From Podospora pseudocomata (Eukaryota; Ascomycota; Sordariomycetes; Sordariales; Podosporaceae), in contig NW_026946365.1 in NCBI RefSeq assembly GCF_035222375.1, forward strand, positions 1,488,001 through 1,552,000: a DNA stretch of 64,000 bases, written 5' to 3'. Position numbers and translations under genes: made by a program. Below the pieces are notes generated by a model. It had not been told where the DNA came from and did no database searches. It saw only the letters and a list, made by a program, of their open reading frames with translations. Positions 35,602-45,149 of the stretch are shown in pieces (the stretch's first letter is position 1; each line of letters starts with the position of its first letter).

Positions 35602-35738
35602 GAGGGTGCAAGCAACCACGATCCCGCAGGCTGTGAAGCACGAGGTGACCATCCGACAGAAGAGTCCGGTGAGTCCTGTTTGCCCATCTCTGCCTGGTTT
35701 CCCAGAAGATAGCATTCCTTAGTTAACATTTGTTGGAG

Positions 35739-36719
35739 CCTGTGCCCTCCCCGGCTGAGGCTTCATCCTCGCAGAGCCCTTCACTTGAGCCCGACCTGGC
35801 TGGGCCTTCCGAGAGCGCCTCCTCGTCCGAGCCGGCCAAGACAGAGCCCCCCAAGGCAAATTTGACCAAGGGTGAGCTCAAAAACATGGTCTCTCCCCTT
35901 TTCCCCTCTATTCTCGAGCAGATCATGACCTCCACAGCTCTCGCCCATGCCTCAGTCATCCCTGCGCTCAGGGCCGTCCGGAAAATCAAGGCTGCGGCCG
36001 AATCATCGATGGCCCAAGACTGGGCTCGAGTTGCCGGGGTTGTACACAGCGGCCTCAACGATCGCTATCGTATCCGCAAGATCTACCGCCACGGATTTAG
36101 TGTTCACGCCTATGCCAACGAGTCGGCCGAAGTCACGGACGAGGCACTCACCAAGTTCTATATGGAGCTCAAGAACCTTTACAAGCCCCTTCTCGCCACC
36201 AAGATAGCCGCTTTGGAAAGTTGTCGCAAGGTTCTGGAAGATCTTCTATGCTGCCCCGATGAACTGAGAGATGCCATTTGCTTCCATGTCGGTTCCGCTC
36301 AAACCAATACTTGGGCCTTCAACATGGTGAAGATTTTGGACTGTTTTGAAGACGAGGAGATTTACAAGTTGGTCAAGGGCGAAACGGATGAGCCGAATGA
36401 GTTTTGGACGAAGCGCAGCGTGCCAGCTCTGATGGAGCTTGTGAAGGACAAAGCGCCAGTCGGCCACCCCGACAGAAAGGAGTTCTTTCGTGGTGGTCTC
36501 CGGGAGGTCTGGCTGCGCGTGTATGCCGCAGTCATCAAGTATGGAGCCCCCCCCAAGACGCTCATGTTTGAGGGCCTATGTGTCTGCTGTTATTGCGACG
36601 ACCTTGATGAGGAAGATTACTGCTCTTGTGGGAACGGCGAGGGCTTTGACGATGAGGAGGATGAAAGCTTCCATGAAGCGATGTTGGCCTTGTTGTCTCC
36701 GAATCCTTTTCTGCTCTAA
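35739..36719 (+). CDS. Array gene G: paralog with Cys-rich C-terminus, probably fused to F
   Basis: The exon 35739-36719 (327 residues counted from PVPSPAEASSSQSP) has module 1 (LKNMVSPLFPSILEQIM, then STALAHASVIPAL), module 2 (PLLATKIAALESCRKVLED) and module 3 (WAFNMVKILDCFEDEEIYKL). No ATG lies near its start. Upstream, a GTGAGT donor at 35669 and acceptor at 35738 define a 70-base intron; the preceding exon (about 35552-35668, ending TIRQKSP) also has no ATG and is continuous with gene F apart from a one-base shift. The C-terminus has CVCCYCDDLDEEDYCSCG, six Cys in a short acidic stretch that could bind a metal. Either the start has been lost or F and G form one gene with two domains. Confidence 0.55.
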   Translation, partial: PVPSPAEASSSQSPSLEPDLAGPSESASSSEPAKTEPPKANLTKGELKNMVSPLFPSILEQIMTSTALAHASVIPALRAVRKIKAAAESSMAQDWARVAGVVHSGLNDRYRIRKIYRHGFSVHAYANESAEVTDEALTKFYMELKNLYKPLLATKIAALESCRKVLEDLLCCPDELRDAICFHVGSAQTNTWAFNMVKILDCFEDEEIYKLVKGETDEPNEFWTKRSVPALMELVKDKAPVGHPDRKEFFRGGLREVWLRVYAAVIKYGAPPKTLMFEGLCVCCYCDDLDEEDYCSCGNGEGFDDEEDESFHEAMLALLSPNPFLL

Positions 36720-38511
36720 ATGGGTGATTTTGGAAGAGGTTTGGCGGAATAATCGAGGGAAATATCGCAGGAAAGCTTGACCAGAGTAGGGTAGGGATAT
36801 ACAGCAATTTCTTTGGTCACTAGCTGGGCTGACGACTATTTATTGTACTGTATGAGGTTCTCTTGTAAAAAATACTTTATTCCATGTTCATTGAACACAA
36901 TGCGTGAAACACCAGACCCAAGACATATCACAGCCAGAATTACCAGTCACAACTCCATTGTGTCTTCCTAGGGTAGTTGAAACCCCATCCACACCTCCCC
37001 CTACCCCTTCACCCCCTCCCAGGCGGACACACAACCAGCCTAGACCTTCACGTCGTTAATAATGAGGCCCGTGATAATCCCAAAAACCGTGCTACCTGGT
37101 GTTTTCCATATGCTCATTACAATCCACGCCTGAGCACAACTAAGCTGTCTCTACTCCACGGCACTACCTTTAGTACTACAGCTCGTTACTGTATAAATAT
37201 CGCATGCTTCACCCTATAAAGCGGCTTCATGATCCCATCCGATGGAATACCAACCCCAGCAGTATGCTCCACACTGATGTACACCTCTCAACTTGCTCGA
37301 TAACCCACTTGTATATGAAATTGATACACCTGGTCCTGGCGAGGATCCGCTCCGGTTGTACATGGACAGTTCATGGAACTTAAAGATCAGATCCAAATTG
37401 AGTCAGTGTGTGTGGTGTTCTAATATATTGATTACTGGATTGTTAAGTACGAAAAGACCTAAATCCATGAAATATTGGAGATCGTCGAATCTTGTTATTC
37501 TAGCTATTTTATTGGGCAGCTTCTTGGCATGCCAGTAGCTATTTTCTAGGCCATTTGACTGCTCCCTCACGGCTTACGTTTGCAAGCTTAGATGAAGTCT
37601 TCGAATGTTGAAATAAACATAATTAAAAGGGTTGAAGTATGGGAAATGCATGGTCTTTTGTTACGTTGATGTGGGAACAAAAAGTGGGGTTGCCCGGGAG
37701 ATAAAAAGGGGGGTGTAAACAAACATCCCCTATCCTCCGAGTGCGAAATTGTTACTAATCTGCACCACCACAAACCGAACACATGAGCAAAATAAAATGC
37801 TTCTTTCCCTATACTGTTGATGCTACATGATATCTGTACGTCATATTCCCATCTGAACCGTTGAAGACAACACATACGCTGCCTCTGCATTGGGTCTACT
37901 CCAGGCTTTTACTAATAACTGGGCTGTTGTTATTGCTCAACAATACGAAGAAATACAGACGAAAGGTGTTAGGTGGAAAGGTAAGTTGTTAGACTCACCG
38001 AAGAGATTGTGTAGGAGTTTTCCAAGTCTATGAAGACAATACATAGTTCCACGTGATGCCCTAAGAGTCAAAGACAACAATACGACCATGGCATTTGCCC
38101 CAATAGCAATTACAGGAAAAAGAGGGCACGTGCGCACAAGGAAATGTCTTCTTATCTAGCCTTATGGAAGACCTAATTTCCGCCTTATTTGAGAGAATAA
38201 AGACAATACGTCAATGTTCGTCTGAAGTTCAAGGCAACAACACGGCTTTGGCACTTGCCTTGATAGAAAAACGCTCGGGCCACTTGAGAAGACTCTCTGG
38301 TATATATATCTCGTTCCTATGGCTTCTTCTCCCTCTCTTCCTCTCTTTTTCTCTTCTTCACAACTCTCACATTGGAAGTTTTTTTTTCGTCTTGAAGCCA
38401 CTATTTTCTTGTCTTGAAGCCGCCTTTTTCGTCTTGAAGCTACTTTTTTTGTCTTCACCCGTTTTTGTCCCACAATTAACGTGAAAATACCTAACATCAA
38501 GCATTGCCAAG
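36720..38511. other. AT-richer spacer with diverged direct repeats
   Basis: No gene is supported. Two stretches around 38030-38130 and 38200-38290 are recognisably related (both with AAGACAATAC, ACAACA(A/C)TACG or similar, and GGC(A/C)TTGCC), so a segment was duplicated and then diverged. From about 38381 to 38456 a unit of roughly 22 bases containing GTCTTGAAGC is repeated three times just upstream of array remnant H. Confidence 0.5.
38381..38456. repeat. Three imperfect copies of a roughly 22-base unit
   Basis: Each copy contains T-rich sequence followed by CGTCTTGAAGC or TGTCTTGAAGC, and the array ends in TTTGTCTTCACC. It sits in the presumed leader of array remnant H. Confidence 0.7.
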
Positions 38512-39258
38512 ATGTACCAATATCAGGCCAGTCCCGCCGAGCTCGCCCTCATAGGCCGTGTAAGCCTTTCCTTCAACCATCAACCCCCCGCGCCATGAGA
38601 TCTCAAAAGCTAAACCCCTCTGTGGGACCACATCACCCCTGTTATGGCCCCCTACCTCACTATCACTAACCGGCCCCCTACTATCACCCACCTACACATG
38701 TTCACTCCCATCTGGAGCACCCTCTTGGGAAAGTTGACTGAGTTTGACTCCAAAGCCCCGACCGAAAAGACCAAGAACATCCCCGACATCCTCGAGAGCG
38801 CCAACACGGTCCTCGCCCAGATCATCAGCACCTCCAGCCTCTCCCTCTACGGGAACTTTGCCGCTCTCGAGACGATCCGGAAGATTCTTACCGCGCTCTT
38901 TTGCGCGCTTGTTTGGTGCCGTGCGGGCGCGAATCCAGAAGCGAGCACGCTCGTCCAACACATGCGCGGGTGTACGGGTGCTGAGGCGCTGAACAAAGTT
39001 TTTTCGGGGCTGGTTCTGTGGCAGATGGACTGGTTGATTTTCAAGGATGGGGGGGCTTGGTTGGAGGATCTGGGGGTTTTGGCTGCTGAGGAGGAGGTGG
39101 GGTTGGTTTGGGGGGAGGTTAGGAGGGTTTGGCAGAGCATGATTGCGAGGAAGAGGGTTGTTTTGTTTGAGAAGGAGCAGACAGAGGCGGAGATGAGGGA
39201 GTTTAGGAGGATTAAGGAGGGTGGTAGGAGGAGGGGAGGTAGAAGGGGTGGTTGGTGA
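38512..39258 (+). pseudogene. Array gene H: paralog lacking the first module
   Basis: A short exon-like start (38512-38559, MYQYQASPAELALIGR) ends in a good GTAAGC donor, as in other array genes. The main frame (38644-39258; ATG codons at 38644 and 38698) encodes module 2, SLYGNFAALETIRKILTAL, and a module 3-like WQMDWLIFKDGGAWLEDL, followed by a basic G/R-rich tail coded by very G-rich DNA. No acceptor joins the two parts in phase, and the HPDI module is absent, so the gene appears truncated; alternatively translation starts at 38698 and gives a 186-residue protein. Confidence 0.5.
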
Positions 39259-40053
39259 ATGATGATGAGGCTGGTACTTGCGATATTCGGTGGAGTTGTA
39301 TTTTGGTGGGTTTGGTGTTTGGGTTGTTTTATATCTGGGGTTTTTTGTTGCTGGTTGGGGGGGTGGGAGCGGGTTGAATGGTTATTTGGTTTCGTTGAAG
39401 CGCTGCAAAAGCGCCCGTCATCAACATGGTATTCGACAGAATTTGAGATTAGTTGATATTGCCGCGGGATAACATTTGCCTGCTGCCTGCCACGGCCATG
39501 TTGTGCTTTCCTAGGTACTCATCCGAGCAATGAACATCAGACGCCTGAAGCCTGATGACGACTCGCCATATGACTAACAATGAACTTGGTGAGGATCACA
39601 ATCTTGATAGCACTGGAGGAAGACGGCTGGTGCAAAGTGGAAAAGGGAGAGCACTGGGGGACTGCTCCACGTGAAATGTTCTCAACAAGAAAGCGTGACT
39701 AGGTGATCTTTCTGCAAGCAAGTGGGGATGATGGGGATGAAGGCAAACAGTGATTCAGATGGTTGCTCTCATCCTATCTCGCTGATGAAACCAGCAGTTT
39801 CCCATACAGTTGCAGGAGAGAAAACAGAGCAACAATCCACTAGCAAACAGTAGACTTGGTCTTTCACTGCCTCCCACTTCTTGTTACCATAGCCCTTGTA
39901 TGTTCCGGCCCCTGGCTCTGGTGCCCCCTAACAGCAACAACACGGTCTTATTGCTTTGTTTATATACATACCCACGCCGCGAGCAACAAGTAATATTCCC
40001 TTTTTCTTGCAACATCTTCACCTCGCCTTCCATACGCCATCTCTGCAACCACA
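39259..40053. other. Spacer between array genes H and I
   Basis: T/G-rich at the left, then ordinary. TATATACATACC near 39960 lies about 90 bases before the ATG of gene I and could be a TATA-like element. No gene is supported. Confidence 0.5.
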
Positions 40054-40603
40054 ATGGCGGACTGCACTCAACACAACCCGACCGAGGTCATAGACCTGAT
40101 GGATGACACCGATAACGATGTAATTTTCTTTGAAGCATTTTTTCCATTTGAATGTTAACCTTCATGTAGACGTCCTACGACCAAAAGGCCGCCATCCTAA
40201 AGCTAGTTTCCTCACTCCCAGACCAAGCACTGCTGGAAACCATCATCGAAGCCGCCACAGAGCACCCCCTCGTCGCCAACCTCCTCCAGCAAAAAGCCAC
40301 CCGAGCTAAAAAAAAAAAAAAAAAAAAAAAGGCTCGTCAATACTGAATGGATGACCAAGACGAAGAGAATAGTTGACATTTTGACTGTTTACTTGAAGCA
40401 TAAGGATCATGACTGGGGTGTGACACAGCAACCGGAACGCATTGGGGCGGAAAGTCAAGGATCTTCTCGACTCGATATTCGAAATTGTCACAAGGAGCCC
40501 CTCGCACAACAAGTGTGATGCTGTTGAGGCGACGGTGGTGCTGTTCAGCAATTTGGTGTATGCCGGTCTTGGTCAGCCGAGGAGTGTGGCACTCTCGATT
40601 TGA
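40054..40603 (+). pseudogene. Array gene I: paralog interrupted by a 23-A run
   Basis: Exon 1 (40054-40119, MADCTQHNPTEVIDLMDDTD) and exon 2 (from 40170) flank a 50-base intron (GTAATT donor, TGTTAAC branch). Exon 2 has an excellent module 1: LKLVSSLPDQALLETIIEAA then TEHPLVANLL. It then enters 23 consecutive A at 40308-40330, after which the literal frame ends at 40346 (80 residues). Module 2 survives in a different frame at about 40436-40603: VKDLLDSIFEIVTRSP, then CDAVEATVVLFSNLVYAG. So the gene once had the full layout, and at least two frame changes now separate its halves. Confidence 0.6.
40308..40330. repeat. 23-A homopolymer inside a coding region
   Basis: Uninterrupted run of 23 adenines. 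Its reading as lysines follows directly from the upstream frame of gene I. Confidence 0.9.
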
Positions 40604-41104
40604 GCAGTAGCCATAGTGATCGACGACTGTTCTTCTCGCCCTGACGTGGTGTACCATGGATAGGGCACAAGTTTCTAAGCATGGGAATACGCAATGTCAC
40701 TGGAGAGGATTTTACAGCTGTGTTGTATCCAGACTTCAACAGAGCTTCGACATAATATCGTCAGTGAGGGCCGATATATCTCCCGATCTCATAAGAGCTT
40801 GCTTTACTTGACATCGAATTACAGAAACTGGCAATCTTTCAAAAACAACCAACAGGCATTACAAGATACTTGCAAAGCTGGTCTTATTGCCTGTGATATG
40901 TCAATGGCCGTGGGAAGGCTCTTTCCCCGCCTTCCATTTATTGCCCCCTCTGTTGCTCCTGCCTTTTGTGAAAGCGATGCGATCCCGCGACCTCGCACTG
41001 TTTGTTTACTTTTGTGGGTGGTCAAATTTTCTCTGCTGCTTTTTCTCTCTTGCTCTTTCTGTCTTCTCTTCCCACCCAGCACTTCGACTTTCGCCCCCAT
41101 CACC
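40604..41104. other. Spacer and leader of array remnant J
   Basis: No gene is supported. The segment 40915-40975 (GGCTCTTTCCCCGCCTTCC) is closely similar to 41730-41800 upstream of gene K, followed in both by CT-rich leader and CACCATG or similar, so the two promoters share ancestry. Confidence 0.5.
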
Positions 41105-41318
41105 ATGGCAAAGTACCAACCGGCCAAGCTGGAGGAGGCCGACACTGCCTCGTCGGCGGTCAGAGTGGCTCCAGACCTTGGGACCGCCATCAGCATCGCA
41201 CTTGAAAGCATTGGGTCAAAAGCCTCAGTAACCTCGCCATTATGAGCTCAAAATCGGGGCATTGAAAGCGATGTGGGACATTCTAATTCGCTTTAGGTCC
41301 CGCCCCAACCAAGCATGA
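41105..41318 (+). pseudogene. Array gene J: small remnant with module 2
   Basis: The ATG at 41105 in good context (CACCATGG) opens a 46-residue frame (MAKYQPAKLEEADTASSAVR) that ends at 41245. It includes LGTAISIALESIGSKASVTS, which aligns with the segment before module 2 in gene F. The next frame, starting at 41241, carries module 2 itself: YELKIGALKAMWDILIRFRS, ending at 41318. A two-base change at about 41241 would explain the break. Module 1 is missing. Promoter and leader resemble those of gene K. Confidence 0.5.
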
Positions 41319-41925
41319 GTATTACCGGTACCTTGTGTTGGAGAGGCGCATTGCCTAGTAGATAGAACCCTCCCAGAACAATAAAAGCGTCTCTCAACAT
41401 CAGGAACAAGCTGAGCTCGACCAAGGGATCTGATCAAGGCTATATAACAGCCTCAATGTTAGTTGTTCTACACGATGCATATCTCTACATACCAACAAGG
41501 TGTAACCCTTCGATTACGTTTCAAAGAGCAGTGCTGTTAAATACAGGCTCACTAGGGACACTTCTACACAGGTGGATAGATCACTTCACCGTCAGCTCAA
41601 CACATCCAAGGGGGTGAGGACCAAAAAATGCGACCTCCGTGATCGAAGGGGTTTCATACAAATTCATGGATGTCCCTCCCATTGCGGTTCTCGTTGACTA
41701 GCCCGAAAAGCAGGGCATTGAGATGTGAACGAGGGCTCTTCACCGCCTTCCATGGGCTCCTGCCTTCTTTTGCTCCTGCCTTGTTGCTCCTTCCGTTTTT
41801 AATTGGGCACAAAACGACTCCCCTTGACCACACAATTTCACTGGGTTATTTTTCGTGTGTGCCAAAATTCTCTTCTCCTCCCTCATCTCTTTTTCGCCCG
41901 TAATCAGCCAACCCCTCAGTTCACC
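41319..41925. other. Spacer and leader of array gene K
   Basis: Contains the duplicated promoter block (about 41730-41800) shared with gene J and a CT-rich leader ending TTCACC before the ATG at 41926. No gene is supported. Confidence 0.5.
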
Positions 41926-42731
41926 ATGCTGACCACGACCCCCGAGTCAGGCGAGAAAGCGACCCCAGCCTCGAAGGAGGTTAAGGGAGTGGTTTATCCC
42001 AAGGTAAGTCGTCGCGTCTTACCTACACTTCCATGTCGTGAGAAGCGGAAGCTAATAGTGTTTCTCAAGCACCGTCGGTCCATTCGTCAAAGCGCTATGA
42101 CCGTTTCGACTTCCATGTTTGTACCAGCTGTTTGCGGTTATCAGTGAGGACATAAGTGAACAGGCGGTCGGAGGTGCCCGTGAGAATGGTAGTCTCCAGT
42201 TCGGCCATAGATCGCCACCCCGCAATACATCCCATTGTCCAACGGCACCTTGACTGGCTTCGGGACAGCAATCTAGGCGGTTTCCAAGACGACTTTGAGA
42301 AAATCCATTGCGAAGTTTACGCATGTGCTTCAGAGCCTTGCTATTCCGATCCCAAGGCAATCGGAGCATGCATCAAGCGATACTTTGAGAAGCTTCTGAA
42401 CGTGGCTACCCGAGAGTCGCTATATGAGGCGAGGTACTCGGCGGTGGAGTGGTTCCTTCGCGTGCTGAACCTGCTTGTTTTCACCAGCGATCCTCATGAC
42501 GTGAGAAAAGAGATCTGGAGTCATACAGATGGCTCTTGCTTGAAACTAGTGATGCTGGTTTGCCGCTTCAGAACTGCTGAGAGAGGTCGACTCCTTCGCG
42601 ATCACAACAGCCTGATCATGCTCAAGATGGACTTGATCACAGCGAATGCCAAGGATCTCCCGGAACTTCTTCGCGAATTCGAGCCAACTATCCACGTCAT
42701 TAAACGCTGGAGAGCTGAGTCAAGGGGCTAA
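41926..42731 (+). CDS. Array gene K: paralog, exon junction unresolved
   Basis: The first exon (41926-42003, MLTTTPESGEKATPASKEVK) ends in a consensus GTAAGT. The main frame (about 42156-42731) encodes VQRHLDWLRDSNLGGFQDD, module 2 as ESLYEARYSAVEWFLRVLN, and a module 3-like region (CLKLVMLVCRFRTAERGRLL). I found no acceptor that joins the two exons in phase; an unseen middle exon, a start at the ATG at 42186, or a frameshift are all possible. Module 1 is not recognisable. It is the last array member on the right. Confidence 0.5.
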
Positions 42732-44396
42732 GGAAAATGAGGGAATGAACGGTGGGCCGGAGTTGGAGGCTGACCAGAGGAAACTACATTGCCGGAGTGC
42801 TCAAAGGATTGCGAAGGACAAGGAACAATGGGAACAACCTGCAGATACCTTCACTTTGAAGACAATCACTCTCTCACTACCAGCTTCTCTGATGTGACAC
42901 AAACCCAAACCCCCATCTATCATCCCAATGACCATTCCACCACCGATGCAGCACATCTCAGTAACTTGACAGCCACCAAAAAAGCACCCCGACCCAACCA
43001 CGGCAACCCCTTCCCCAGAAAGGACACCCCCCACCCCAGCGTCGTATCCACCGACCCGACAACTTGGAACGCTGCCCATCAAAAGAGGCGTAGAGAAGTC
43101 AACACACACACGCCGAAAAACCCAACGAGCCTGATTGCCTACTCCGCATAACCCGTCGTGAAATATAAAATCACCTTCCCTCCTCTCCGTCTACGGACTG
43201 TAGAACCTGTCCATCATTGTCGCCCCTCCAGTCACAGCGCCATGATCAAAACAAATACACCAACACTACCACCACCAGCACTGCCATCGTCAACGCTAGC
43301 TACCAAAACAACCACCACCATCGCCACCACCACCACCACCATCAAGTCCTACAGACAGTGAGTACACTCTTCAGCGACAGCACAATCGCGACCTCCTGGC
43401 CTTCACCCATCTACACAATGACGTCTTCCTTTCAGAAAACTGTATAAAAGCCAAAGTCCAAACCCCTGTGTAACACCGACCCTCCCTCCCCCTTGTCCAC
43501 ACAGCATGACATAAAACCCTCCCCCTTAACTAACCCCTTCAACCCAGAACCAAATCAACAAACCAAGCCAACGTGCACCTACCTCCAACCGTTTCACAAC
43601 ATATCGCCCTCCGCAGCCCAGTTACACAGCCCATATCACCAACCCTGCCATCCCTCATGCACCTACCCACCACCACCTCCAACAACAACCCATCCCCATT
43701 CACACATCCAACCCCGCCCTATCATTCATCATACACTTCTCACAATCACAAACCCAAAAACTCCAGACACCAATCATCCATTCATTCACTTCTACCCAAC
43801 ATCATCATCCGTTCATGACTCATCCGGCTGTCTCTTCGTACACATTCCCCCCATCTCCATCATCATCATCTCGTGTCAAAAAGGCCATGCCATACTGTTG
43901 GTATCTTCTCCCCTACACATCCCGCTCATGAACTTCGTCAAGGTCTAATAACCCGTCCCAAAAAGAAACCAACTAAAACCATCCATCCCAATATATCAAC
44001 GAAAAAGCTTAACGGAAAGAGAAGAAAAGAAATCATCGTAACCCACCCGCCCCCTTTGTACCCCGCTTGCTATGCCCGAGCCGACACAAAGACGAAAAAT
44101 GCCACCATCCCGAAAAGCCCAAGCCCACAATGCCATGGATTACCCCCAAAAGAAATGACAGCCATATAAAAAAGAAAATTTCGTCAAGTAAGGTATACAG
44201 TCCTGCCCTCTTCTCTCTCATGTTGTGTTTCTCAGTTTTCTTCCCTCTTGATATAAGGCTTCCCTCGTCGTCCGTGTCCGCCCGGTGGGGGGGTGTTAAT
44301 CGCTGTCAGTCCTCTAGGTCCCACCATCCTGTTTTCTATTTCGTTAGTCAGCTGTCCTTCCCTTTCTTCCCCGCCTCTGCCAGCCAGAGTAAAGAC
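42732..44396. other. Intergenic, C/A-rich low complexity
   Basis: Plus strand rich in CCA, CAC and CAT; the open frames here are products of this composition. A (CCACCA)n stretch lies near 43310-43340. It marks the right boundary of the paralog array. Confidence 0.5.
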
Positions 44397-45149
44397 TTAC
44401 CAATCCTGCATGGCCAACCACTCGCTCCACGCCGCCTCGGCCGCCTGAATCTCCTTCTCCGTCGTGTTTTGCAACGGCTTCAAAAATGGTATCGTCTCCT
44501 CTGCCCCCATGTCATACGCCGCCTTGACATCCAGCCAGCTGTTGCTCTTTGTCGCAAACAGATAATTCCTCCTCTCCTGCTCGTGGAACTGCCCTATCCC
44601 TCTCTGCCAGTCGTCCCCAAAGAACCCATGGAGCACGGCTGGAAAGTCGAACCCGGTCGCCACCAGTCGGCGGATATACGGCAGCAACGAGATGTGGGAT
44701 GGGAATCCCCCTAACAGACCTGCCCCCCCGGGCCCAGCCATCCCCGGTCCAACACCGGCTGCTCGACCCGACGAGCCCTGTGCGCCAAACCCGGCAGCTA
44801 ATCCAGGGCCACCACCCGAAGGGGAATTGGCCCGCGAGGACAAGATGGGATTTGTGGATCTCTGAAAGGGCAGCTGGATGTTGACAAAGGCGGCGAGGGC
44901 CTGGATCGGACCTTCGTACTGGGCGTGGTCGAGAAAGTATCGCAAACAGGACTGGAAGTAGGGATGCCACTCGAAGATGTCGAACTGGGCGTCGGCAAAG
45001 GGCTGGACGGGAGGATTGTTACTAAAGTTCTGAGACGACCGGCACGAAGAGGGCTCGTTGTGAGGATAATAGAAGGCTGGAGCCGGCCCGGAGGGAGACC
45101 AAAATACCTGTTCCCCTTGGAAGTTGTCACCTGGCCGAGGCATCGCCAT
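44397..45149 (-). CDS. Uncharacterised conserved ascomycete protein, 250 residues
   Basis: The frame from the ATG at 45149 (GACCATGG, good context) begins MAMPRPGDNFQGEQVFWSP and continues intronless to a TAA at 44397. It contains FDIFEWHPYFQSCLRYFLDH, an Ala/Gly/Pro-rich middle, FPSHISLLPYIRRLVATGFD, and ends AAEAAWSEWLAMQDW. I see no signal peptide, membrane segment or named domain. The frame stays open upstream to 45458, but that part looks like leader with a possible intron. The stop lies inside a perfect 5' splice site (GGTAAGT); splicing to an acceptor near 44335 would replace the last codon and add a short tail. Function is unknown. Confidence 0.65.
   Translation of the reverse strand: MAMPRPGDNFQGEQVFWSPSGPAPAFYYPHNEPSSCRSSQNFSNNPPVQPFADAQFDIFEWHPYFQSCLRYFLDHAQYEGPIQALAAFVNIQLPFQRSTNPILSSRANSPSGGGPGLAAGFGAQGSSGRAAGVGPGMAGPGGAGLLGGFPSHISLLPYIRRLVATGFDFPAVLHGFFGDDWQRGIGQFHEQERRNYLFATKSNSWLDVKAAYDMGAEETIPFLKPLQNTTEKEIQAAEAAWSEWLAMQDW

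Noticed and set aside
43493-43948. A 151-residue open frame rich in Pro, His and Thr
   Set aside because: It reflects the C/A-rich composition of the spacer; there is no start context, domain or exon structure.
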